Of a stretch of DNA of 64,000 nt, positions 52,430-60,454 are shown one piece after another (the stretch's first letter is position 1; each line of letters opens with the position of its first letter). Position numbers and translations under genes: made by a program. Source of the stretch: an uncultured Lachnospiraceae bacterium (lineage in GTDB: Bacteria; Bacillota; Clostridia; Lachnospirales; Lachnospiraceae); contig CAJUBE010000020.1 of the NCBI GenBank assembly GCA_910584725.1, positions 1 through 64,000 on the forward strand, in the 5' to 3' direction. The notes beneath the pieces are model-generated. The model was not told the origin of the DNA. It did no database searches and saw only the letters and a program-made list of their open reading frames with translations.

Positions 52430-52508
52430 CACGAAGAATGCCGCTTTACTTAGAACTTCTTAGCGAGGCAGCCTTTGCTGCCGAGCTTTAAAAGTTCTTT
52501 TCACTTTA
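52430..52508 (-). repeat. intercistronic palindromic element, copy E (diverged)
   Basis: Arms AGTGAAAAGAACTTTTAAAGC / GCTAAGAAGTTCTAAGTAAAGC with a GGCAGC/GCTGCC head. The 5' half of the short hairpin is partly lost (GAATGCC remains). Begins at the stop codon of the kinase gene. Confidence 0.7.
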
Positions 52509-54701
52509 TGTATTGCTGTGAATCTTCTCCAACGGCATCCAGTGCATCATAAGCCGCTCCAGCTTGTTCTGGTCGATGGGCTTTGCCAGGAAATCGTCAA
52601 ACCCGGCCTCCATATACTGCTCCTTCGCCCCCACAATCGCATTCGCCGTCAGCATAATCACCGGCGTGTCCTTACAGAGATTATCCTGCATCTCCCTCAT
52701 GCACCGCATCGTCTCCATACCGTCCATTTCCGGCATCATATGATCCAGGAAAATAATATCATAATGTTTCTGCCTGATATGGTCGAGACACTCCCTGCCG
52801 CTGCCCACATCCGTAATCTTAATCTGTGTCTGCTTCAGAAGCCCACAGAATACCCTCCTGTTCACGCGATTGTCATCCACAAGAAGAATCTCTCCTTCCG
52901 GCGAGGTAAAGCTGGCATGATAATTATGCTCCCTGGCCGCCTTTTTGGCCCGCTCCTGAAAACTGCCGATGGGCTCCGCATCCACAACGCCCTGCCGCAG
53001 CGCAAAGAAGAACCGGGTGCCTTCCCCGTATACGCTCTCCACATGGAGGTCTGTATTCATCAGCTTGAGGAGCTGCAGGGAAATGTTCATGCCAAGACCC
53101 GTGCCCTCAATATTCCGGTTTTTCTCCTCGTCAATGCGCTCAAACGCGGAAAACAGCTTCGGTATGTCCTCCTGCTTGATGCCTATGCCCGTATCGCGCA
53201 CCGTGAAATGCAAAATCGCGTCCGCACCGTCCCGCTCGCCTGTCACCTCAAAAGTCACCGTTCCCTTGCGGGTATATTTGACCGCATTGGTCAATAAGTT
53301 CGTAAGCACCTGTCGAATGCGCAGATCATCCCCATAGAGTTTAGAAGGCAATTCGGCATCAACCGCCACGTCAAACCGCAGCCCTTTTTCCTGCGCCCGC
53401 AGGGAAAATATGTTGTACAGGTCGTTGAGCATACTGTTAAACTCATATTCCGCAGGCACAATCTCCATTTTGCCCGACTCGATTTTAGAAAAGTCCAGAA
53501 TATCATTGATAATTCCCAAAAGCGCGTGGGCGGAGGTCTTGATATCCATGGAATACTTTTTCACATCATCCTCGGAAGATTCCCGAAGCACCATCTCATT
53601 CATGCCGATCACCGCGTTGATCGGTGTCCTGATCTCGTGGGACATTCTGGCCAGGAACTCCGACTTGGCTCGGTTCGCCTTCTCCGCATTCGCCTTGAGA
53701 AGCTGCATCTGTTCAATCTGTTTCCTGCTCTGGGTCATATCCACAAGCATAATCGAGTAACCCACCAGCATCCTGTTATTCCATATTTTATTGGCATGTA
53801 CCTCAAAGGTATGGTTGCAGCTGATATGTTCAAAATAATTATTGGCTTCAAAAATTTCCTTCAGATTTTCCTTACAGACCTGTTCTCCCTTTCTGTATCG
53901 CGAAAGATTCGGAAACAGCTCCTTTGCCTTGTCGTTCGCCTCCACAAAACCGCCGTCCGCATCCACGATCAGCACCGCCTCGTCCATGGACTTGATAATA
54001 TCCTCATGAGCCGAGATCGTGATGTCAAATATATGGTAAAAGGCAATCACGATGCCAAAAGCTATGATGCTGATCGCCTCACAGGCCGGCACCGCGTCAT
54101 ATCCATCTACCCACTGGAAAATGTCGCACACGAAACCGGGAATCGGCAGAATACTGCAAATACCCAACGCGATCAGATTGACATTCCGTTTGCCTTTTCC
54201 CACCCTTCTGTTGGTCTGCATCGTCATAATAAAGCTGCCAACCATCTGAATCAACATATGTACAAAAAATACATAGTGAAGCGGCCCTTTCTCCAGAATC
54301 AAATGTGGAAAAAGCCCCTCCGTCACAAAAGAAACCCGCGAATAATAGATCGGCGTGTAACGGTATCCCCAGATGCACAGAAGCACCAGCCCGTCCAAAA
54401 CAAACATAAGCGCTTCCACTTTTCCGGACAATTTATAGCCGCAGTATCTGGCCACAAACATAAACAAAAAGGTGCTTATAAATGCCCCGCCCATAAACTC
54501 CACACGCACGGCAATCATTCCCTCACCGATATCCCGTGAAAGCAACTCCAACAGATAACCGGCATTTTGGATCGCGCCAAGAAAACCGACGCAGAGCATC
54601 AGTTTGGAGAGCATACTTTCACGCTGCCTCGTCATGAGAATAACGAAGCAAAAACACCCCAAAACCATAAGGATTTGAAATCCCACTAAAAAACTGAACA
54701 T
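52506..54701 (-). CDS. hybrid histidine kinase with seven-helix membrane sensor and receiver
   Basis: 731 residues from ATG 54701 (GAGGG upstream). Residues 1-220 form about seven membrane helices (7TM histidine kinase sensor), then a PAS domain (about 225-330), HisKA with SHEIRTPIN near 365, ATPase boxes NLLTNAVKYT, DTGIGI and GTGLGMNI, and a C-terminal receiver with the phospho-Asp in IIFLDHMMP near 655. Signal and output partner unknown. Confidence 0.93.
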   Translation of the reverse strand: MFSFLVGFQILMVLGCFCFVILMTRQRESMLSKLMLCVGFLGAIQNAGYLLELLSRDIGEGMIAVRVEFMGGAFISTFLFMFVARYCGYKLSGKVEALMFVLDGLVLLCIWGYRYTPIYYSRVSFVTEGLFPHLILEKGPLHYVFFVHMLIQMVGSFIMTMQTNRRVGKGKRNVNLIALGICSILPIPGFVCDIFQWVDGYDAVPACEAISIIAFGIVIAFYHIFDITISAHEDIIKSMDEAVLIVDADGGFVEANDKAKELFPNLSRYRKGEQVCKENLKEIFEANNYFEHISCNHTFEVHANKIWNNRMLVGYSIMLVDMTQSRKQIEQMQLLKANAEKANRAKSEFLARMSHEIRTPINAVIGMNEMVLRESSEDDVKKYSMDIKTSAHALLGIINDILDFSKIESGKMEIVPAEYEFNSMLNDLYNIFSLRAQEKGLRFDVAVDAELPSKLYGDDLRIRQVLTNLLTNAVKYTRKGTVTFEVTGERDGADAILHFTVRDTGIGIKQEDIPKLFSAFERIDEEKNRNIEGTGLGMNISLQLLKLMNTDLHVESVYGEGTRFFFALRQGVVDAEPIGSFQERAKKAAREHNYHASFTSPEGEILLVDDNRVNRRVFCGLLKQTQIKITDVGSGRECLDHIRQKHYDIIFLDHMMPEMDGMETMRCMREMQDNLCKDTPVIMLTANAIVGAKEQYMEAGFDDFLAKPIDQNKLERLMMHWMPLEKIHSNT

Positions 54702-54724
54702 ACTTTCCCTCATCCTAAATTGCC

Positions 54725-54761
54725 GGGTAGGAGAAATCCCTGCCGGAAATTTCTCCTACCC
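54725..54761 (-). terminator. 13-base perfect hairpin between the coat-like and kinase genes
   Basis: GGGTAGGAGAAAT and ATTTCTCCTACCC pair exactly around an 11-base loop. It sits in the kinase leader just before the start, with no T run, so it may be a leader structure rather than a terminator. Confidence 0.45.
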
Positions 54762-54785
54762 ATGCCCGAGCCCGGCCATCAGCTC

Positions 54786-55244
54786 CTACGACATTGCATT
54801 TGCCTGCTTATACTTGTAAAGCATCTCCGCATGGTTCTGCTCCTCAATCTGTATGTCGGCAAGAAGTTTTCTTAAACCCGAATTGTCACAGGAGAACACA
54901 TTGGTATTGTACTCTCCCGATACCAGCTTCTCCGTACCGATACAGTCCGTGGCAAGAAAACAGTCATGCTCCTTGTCCGCGGCATTCGCGCCGTCCTTGT
55001 ATGTGCCCTTCGGCGCATAGTTTTTGCCCTGCGAATCGTTACAGTCACATTCCGGCACATTGCCGTGAAGTGCCTGTCCGATGGACTGGTAATGCTTCTG
55101 CTCATCCTGCTGCAGCGTCCGAAACAGGCTCTGCAATTCCGTGTCCTTCGCCTGGGATGCATACTTCTCATACTTTGTGATGCAGGACTTCTCCTGTGTC
55201 TGCAAGTCCCGCAGCGCGGTCGTCTCTTTCTCTGTCAATATCAT
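54786..55244 (-). CDS. ferritin-like/coat F-type spore protein
   Basis: 152 residues from ATG 55244 (AAAGGAG upstream). Two helix pairs (about 5-60 and 110-150) with ETTALRDLQTQEKSCITKYE and EEQNHAEMLYKY give a ferritin-like four-helix plan typical of Coat F/CotF-type proteins; a Cys-containing insert lies at 65-105. Likely a minor coat or small stress protein. Separate promoter; the intergenic region upstream contains palindromes. Confidence 0.75.
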   Translation of the reverse strand: MILTEKETTALRDLQTQEKSCITKYEKYASQAKDTELQSLFRTLQQDEQKHYQSIGQALHGNVPECDCNDSQGKNYAPKGTYKDGANAADKEHDCFLATDCIGTEKLVSGEYNTNVFSCDNSGLRKLLADIQIEEQNHAEMLYKYKQANAMS

Positions 55245-55559
55245 GGTCAATACTCCTTTCTTTCGGGCGGTGCAGCAGTACGCGACAACATACACTCTCT
55301 GCCGTCCTCTGATAGCAAGTATTGCCATTCCACTGAAAAACCATTCATGCACACTTTAGCATTTATTATACACGCTTCCACTACGGAACACAAGGAAATA
55401 TGCCGCTTGTAACTATTCAGCCTTCGGCTTCCTAGTTACGGAATCCGGCCTATTCCAGTTTTGCCCTCGACAAAGAGGCCGGATTCTTCGGGGCATTTAC
55501 GTGTTCTCACGGACTTTGCAGCAAGTGCAAAGTCCTGGGCTGAACGGTTACTACCGCTT
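55245..55559 (-). repeat. palindrome-rich region after the large secreted protein gene
   Basis: 315 bases with no gene. Nested inverted repeats on the minus strand: outer GTAAC...TTCAGCC / GGCTGAA...GTTAC, enclosing GGACTTTGCA/TGCAAAGTCC and GAATCCGGCCT/AGGCCGGATTC. The multi-branch plan resembles the nrdD-nrdG spacer. Confidence 0.6.
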
Positions 55560-58244
55560 CTACAGACATCTGATCATTTTCGGAACCGCTATCCCCATAT
55601 TGTGGTCAATCTCCAGAACGTAAGTCGGACGATCCGCGATCCTGCCGTCCTCATCCTCATAAATATAATAGTATTCCAACCATCCGTGGGTAATGTATCC
55701 GCTCTCAAAGATGACCCGCCCATGCACATCATAATAACTGTCCAGCCCCTGCAATGTGGTTCCGAACACCTGATGGGTGTGATAGTAGTGCCGGTGATAC
55801 AGCGTGCCGTCCTCCCGGTAGACAAATTCGATCCGCAGAATATCCTGCATCATATCCTCATCCGACCATCCCTCCACCCTGCCTCTTGACACCAGACAGT
55901 CCGGTTTTCCGAACGCATTGTACGTCACGCTTTCCTCATAATCTTTCACACACTCCTGCTCCTCTCCTGTGGTTCCATACACCGACTGAAAGGCAAAAGG
56001 ATCCATTCCGTTCCATTTGATCTCCGGGATGGAACACAGGGTGAAACCGTTTATCTCCACCACTTTTCCCAGATCGCTGTTCGTCCTGTTCGTGTAGACG
56101 AAACCGCACAACTGCTCCCTGTCCTCATCCATGTATAATTCCAGTCCCAGACTGCCGTTCTGGTCAAAATACTGGTACATGGGCTCGCTGTCCCCAAACC
56201 CGAAATCTGCAAGAAGCGCCTCTCTGCTCTCGTATTCTTCCGTATGCCCCGAATTGCCATACAGAACATACTGCATGTCCTCGTAGCTGTCAATTTCAGC
56301 GGCTTCCCCTTCTTCCCGCGGCCCCGGCTCTTCCCCGACCCATACATGGACCGTTTCCTCCTCACTGTAGTCGAATAATAACGGTCGCTGATCCCACAAA
56401 AGGGCGTCAAAATATCTTTCGTTGACGGGATTTCTGTCCTCATCCAGCCGCGCTGTCCCCTCAAAGAGATAGCGTTTCTCGATTTCATCCCAGATCGTAA
56501 GCCCCGCTGTGTCTTTATGGAGTATATAGCTTCTCGCTTTCTCTGTCCTGTTCCTGTCCTCATTTAAAAGATACAATTCTTTTTCGCAGACCTCTTCGTC
56601 CTCCGACACCGTAAGCATGGCACAGCCACGACACTCCTCATATCTCGGTATACCGATGGGCGTCGTGGAAAAACGACCGTCCTTCCAAGTGAACAGAAGC
56701 CCCGTATCGCTGCCTTCAGAAAACAACTCAAGGTCATACCCGGAAGCATAGACCAGCCCGTCAAAGGAAAAGGTGACAGGCTCCGTCAGTTTCCCGCAGA
56801 AGATCTGCTGCAAAATCTTTCCGTTCCCGTCATAATAGAGCAGTTCATAGGCATTCTGCCCGTCTTCGGGAGCTGCCAGTACCAGCCTGTGCTCCTCCTG
56901 CTCCCCGTAAAAAGGAAAATCAATGGGAATTTCCCGTCTCTTTTTTGTTCCCTCCGCCTTTCTGTGCCCGAATATCTCCTCAAATGTTTTCGCAGGAACC
57001 GCATGTTCCACTGACTCCAGAAAAAGTCCTGTCACATCCCGGTAACGTTTTTCATCCACCTGAACCATACCCAGCTCATCATACAGATCCACCCAGTAGG
57101 CAGTATCCCACCAGACATCCTCATCTTCCTTATGGGGCTTATAATCCGCGTCCTCCATAAAGCAGGCAACCCATTTGTCCTGCCTGTCCGTATCCACGGT
57201 ATGATATCTCCAGATCATCTTGTTGGCAAGCATACCATTTTCGTAGTACAGCTGACCCGGACCAAGCAGATGAAAATAGGGCACTCTCTCATAGCCGAAA
57301 AAGTGCTCCACCACGTCTTCGTCCGGCAGATATTTCAGGATATGCAGACCGTCACCGATAATATCCATAACCAGCTCCGGCAGACCGTCACCGTCAAAAT
57401 CCATATAATAAAACTTTGCGTTCTCTATCAGGTTATTCAGAAATGTTTTGTCCTCCATCCCCGAATCCCCCTGATAGGCAAAGAACTCTTTCAGATAAAC
57501 GTCTCCCTCTTTTGCCGTCCTGACTCTCTGCCCGCCGATTAACGCCCGATAATAGGCATCCTTGTAAGCACGGTCCGTCGCTGCATCGCATTTTTCGGTA
57601 TCAACAGCATACGTTTTCGCTGTAAAGTCAAGCTGCATACACCTTTCGCAGACTGCCTCCGCCGGATCCTGCAATAATTCCGGCAGCATACAGGTCCGTG
57701 TACTGCCATCCGCATATTTGATGGAAAGCCCGTTCTTTTTCCATGCAATCTTTATATAGGGCGCATCGCTTTTAAAGAACAAGCGCTTCACAATTCTGGT
57801 TTCCTCATCCAGAACCCAGAGATGCCCCTCATAACCCACAGTTTTTTCTTGATCCTCACTGTCATATAGTTTGTTCTCGGCGTAATACAAAGTATACGCC
57901 CTGTCCGGGTTTTCTGCATGAATGACTTTTTCCCAGACAAACTGATCCATGTAAAATTGGTAAAATATATCGTCATTACCGCCAAAAGCCGCATATCTGT
58001 CAAAATAATAGGGAAACCGCGCCGTGTCATACGCGCAGTCCATCAGCACCCGTTCCCTGCCGCCATGGGAACCTACGATGCGCACCGACACCCCGTTTTC
58101 TGTCTTCGTTTTATGGAGCGTTTTTGTTTCCTCCTGCATCTCTGCATATGCCGTGTCCGTCAGCATCACTAACGCCGCTATGCAGATGGCAGCGCGCAGA
58201 CATCTCGAAAGAAAAGTTTCTTTACAAATTCCCACTGTTCCCAT
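55560..58244 (-). CDS. large secreted protein of unknown function
   Basis: 894 residues from ATG 58244; GTG starts at 58256 and 58235 are possible. Signal peptide with cleavage near AYA-EMQ at about residue 35. No family recognised. The chain is rich in acidic and aromatic residues and alternating strands; DFDGDGLPEL near residue 286 is a calcium-binding FG-GAP/EF-loop-like motif and a second YDGNGK-type loop follows. Several segments repeat a pattern of short strands with Y/F-D-E turns (for example YYYIYEDEDGRI and YRYVHYHT-like end). Looks like an extracellular or surface protein, possibly with propeller-like repeats. It stands alone. Confidence 0.7.
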   Translation of the reverse strand: MGTVGICKETFLSRCLRAAICIAALVMLTDTAYAEMQEETKTLHKTKTENGVSVRIVGSHGGRERVLMDCAYDTARFPYYFDRYAAFGGNDDIFYQFYMDQFVWEKVIHAENPDRAYTLYYAENKLYDSEDQEKTVGYEGHLWVLDEETRIVKRLFFKSDAPYIKIAWKKNGLSIKYADGSTRTCMLPELLQDPAEAVCERCMQLDFTAKTYAVDTEKCDAATDRAYKDAYYRALIGGQRVRTAKEGDVYLKEFFAYQGDSGMEDKTFLNNLIENAKFYYMDFDGDGLPELVMDIIGDGLHILKYLPDEDVVEHFFGYERVPYFHLLGPGQLYYENGMLANKMIWRYHTVDTDRQDKWVACFMEDADYKPHKEDEDVWWDTAYWVDLYDELGMVQVDEKRYRDVTGLFLESVEHAVPAKTFEEIFGHRKAEGTKKRREIPIDFPFYGEQEEHRLVLAAPEDGQNAYELLYYDGNGKILQQIFCGKLTEPVTFSFDGLVYASGYDLELFSEGSDTGLLFTWKDGRFSTTPIGIPRYEECRGCAMLTVSEDEEVCEKELYLLNEDRNRTEKARSYILHKDTAGLTIWDEIEKRYLFEGTARLDEDRNPVNERYFDALLWDQRPLLFDYSEEETVHVWVGEEPGPREEGEAAEIDSYEDMQYVLYGNSGHTEEYESREALLADFGFGDSEPMYQYFDQNGSLGLELYMDEDREQLCGFVYTNRTNSDLGKVVEINGFTLCSIPEIKWNGMDPFAFQSVYGTTGEEQECVKDYEESVTYNAFGKPDCLVSRGRVEGWSDEDMMQDILRIEFVYREDGTLYHRHYYHTHQVFGTTLQGLDSYYDVHGRVIFESGYITHGWLEYYYIYEDEDGRIADRPTYVLEIDHNMGIAVPKMIRCL

Positions 58245-58460
58245 CCCCTCATGCACAAACTATTACAATCGAGTAGAGAAAATTCATCTTCCCTACTCAC
58301 CGTGCGGTCCGCATGCTGTGAAACAGCAAACTTCCATATGCAAACCTGCGCATAAAAAAGGGAGCTTTTCAAGTCGTCATACCGTCCGAGAAGCTCCCTC
58401 TTAACACTATTTAAAATATTTGTTGATTATTCTGGCGTTTTTTAAACTCCCGGCATTTTC

Positions 58461-59471
58461 TTAGAACTTACCTGCCTTAGCAGCTTCCTCAATCAGAACC
58501 GCTACAGCTACCGTCGCGCCTACCATCGGGTTGTTGCCCATACCGATCAGACCCATCATCTCCACGTGTGCCGGAACGGAAGAGGAACCCGCGAACTGTG
58601 CGTCGGAGTGCATACGGCCAAGCGTATCCGTGAAGCCGTAGGATGCGGGACCTGCCGCCATGTTATCAGGGTGCAGGGTACGGCCTGTGCCGCCGCCGGA
58701 TGCTACGGAGAAGTACTTCTTGCCTGCCTCAGTTCTCTCCTTCTTGTATGTACCTGCTACCGGATGCTGGAATCTGGTCGGGTTGGTGGAGTTACCGGTG
58801 ATGGACACGTCCACGTTCTCTTTCCACATGATTGCCACGCCCTCGGGCACGGAGTTTGCGCCGTAGCAGTTTACCTTAGCACGAAGACCCTCAGAGTAAG
58901 GGGTTCTGCTCACTTCCTTCACCTCGTTGGTGTAAGGATCGTACTCGGTCTCCACAAAGGTGAAGCCGTTGATTCTGGAAATGATCTTCGCAGCATCTTT
59001 TCCGAGACCGTTCAGAATGACACGAAGGGGTTTCTGACGAACCTTGTTTGCCTTCTCAGCGATACCGATCGCGCCCTCAGCAGCCGCGAAAGACTCGTGA
59101 CCTGCCAGGAATGCGAAGCAGTCCGTCTCTTCCTCAAGGAGCATCTTGCCAAGATTACCATGGCCAAGTCCTACCTTACGGGTATCAGCCACGGAACCGG
59201 GAATACAGAATGCCTGCAGTCCCTCGCCGATTGCAGCCGCAGCGTCAGCTGCCTTCTTGCAGCCTTTCTTGATCGCGATCGCCGCGCCTACCGTGTATGC
59301 CCAGCACGCGTTCTCAAAACAGATGGGCTGGATCTTCTTCACCTGCTCGTAAACATCCAAGCCGGCGTCTTTTGTGATTTTTTCCGCTTCTTCGATAGAA
59401 GAAATGCCATAGCTGCTCAATACGGAATTGATTTTATCAATTCTTCTCTCATATGATTCAAATAAAGCCAT
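58461..59471 (-). CDS. GGGtGRT-motif protein
   Basis: 336 residues, matching proteins named for a GGGTGRT motif, here SGGGTGRTLHPDN near residue 263. Other conserved-looking segments are SVADTRKVGLGHGNLGKML, FLAGHESFAAAEGA and ITGNSTNPTRFQHP. No catalytic fold is assigned. The small-residue and His content suggests a nucleotide or cofactor site. Preceded 162 bases upstream by the NifU-like gene; the pair is typical and suggests joint function. Confidence 0.85.
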   Translation of the reverse strand: MALFESYERRIDKINSVLSSYGISSIEEAEKITKDAGLDVYEQVKKIQPICFENACWAYTVGAAIAIKKGCKKAADAAAAIGEGLQAFCIPGSVADTRKVGLGHGNLGKMLLEEETDCFAFLAGHESFAAAEGAIGIAEKANKVRQKPLRVILNGLGKDAAKIISRINGFTFVETEYDPYTNEVKEVSRTPYSEGLRAKVNCYGANSVPEGVAIMWKENVDVSITGNSTNPTRFQHPVAGTYKKERTEAGKKYFSVASGGGTGRTLHPDNMAAGPASYGFTDTLGRMHSDAQFAGSSSVPAHVEMMGLIGMGNNPMVGATVAVAVLIEEAAKAGKF

Positions 59472-59512
59472 CTTATCTTCTCCTCCTAGTTATATTAAAG
59501 GGTATCTCAGTG

Positions 59513-59634
59513 TTCCGAGCCTGCGAAAGCAGCGCTCGTGAGGTTATTTGCTGAATATAAATTAACCTCTGTCCCATTTCCGAGCCTGCGAAAGCAGCGC
59601 TCGCGAGGTTATTTGCGAAGCAAATTACCTCTGT
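59513..59634 (-). repeat. tandem duplicate of a two-hairpin leader element before the GGGtGRT gene
   Basis: Two copies (59513-59572 and 59578-59634). Each has an ACAGAGGT...ACCTC hairpin followed by CGAGCGCTGCTTTCGCAGGCTCG, a self-complementary stem with a TTTC loop. The second hairpin is identical in both copies; the first has diverged but keeps its pairing. The duplicate fills the space between the NifU-like stop and the GGGtGRT ribosome site. Confidence 0.75.
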
Positions 59635-60326
59635 TATTCTACTCTGGGATCAATGATCTTAACAGCGTCGTCCACACGGCCATACTGACCGCACGCCTTC
59701 TCATACGCTGTATTCGGGTCGTCGCCCTTCTTGATGAAATCTGTCATCTTGCCAAGGCTCACGAACTTGTAACCGATAATCTCGTCGTTCGCATCCAGAG
59801 CGATCCCTGTCACATAGCCCTCTGCCATCTCAAGGTAGCGGGGACCTTTCTTGAGGGTGCCGTACATGGTACCTACCTGACTTCTCAAGCCCTTACCAAG
59901 ATCCTCAAGACCTGCGCCTACCGGAAGACCATCCTCGGAGAATGCAGACTGTGTACGACCGTACACGATCTGTAAGAACAGCTCTCTCATAGCCGTGTTG
60001 ATAGCGTCACACACCAGATCCGTGTTGAGCGCTTCCATAACCGTAAGACCCGGCAAAATCTCGGAAGCCATCGCTGCGGAGTGCGTCATGCCGGAGCATC
60101 CGATCGTCTCCACAAGCGCCTCCTGAATGATGCCCTCTTTTACGTTCAGGGTCAGCTTACAAGCGCCCTGCTGAGGAGCACACCAGCCTACGCCGTGTGT
60201 CAGACCGGAAATATCTTTCACTTCCTTCGCCTGCACCCACTTTGCTTCCTCGGGGATAGGAGCACAGCCATGATGAACGCCCTGTGCCACTGTACACATT
60301 TCTTCCACTTCTTTTGAATAGATCAT
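59634..60326 (-). CDS. NifU/IscU-like iron-sulfur scaffold, partner of the GGGtGRT protein
   Basis: 230 residues, longer than IscU (about 130). It has three cysteine positions typical of the NifU N-terminal fold: VGWCAPQQGAC near residue 47, IGCSGMTHSAAM near 78 and TDLVCDAINTA near 106. A C-terminal extension (about 145-230) is of unknown role. Proposed to assemble or carry an iron-sulfur cluster. Upstream hairpin GACAGGC/GCCTGTT lies near 60380. Confidence 0.85.
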   Translation of the reverse strand: MIYSKEVEEMCTVAQGVHHGCAPIPEEAKWVQAKEVKDISGLTHGVGWCAPQQGACKLTLNVKEGIIQEALVETIGCSGMTHSAAMASEILPGLTVMEALNTDLVCDAINTAMRELFLQIVYGRTQSAFSEDGLPVGAGLEDLGKGLRSQVGTMYGTLKKGPRYLEMAEGYVTGIALDANDEIIGYKFVSLGKMTDFIKKGDDPNTAYEKACGQYGRVDDAVKIIDPRVE

Positions 60327-60454
60327 GTGATAACTCCTTTCGATTATGTAATAATTATTTGATAACAGGCCAAAACGCCTGTCATAACCGCCATTCCCAT
60401 TGTCTCATATCGGAGGGAAAAAATCCAGATATTTGTAAATATTTTTCTGAATTT

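Noticed and set aside
53526..54539. 337-codon plus-strand frame opposite the hybrid kinase
   Set aside because: Antisense to a kinase with all motifs; no ribosome site or recognisable domain.
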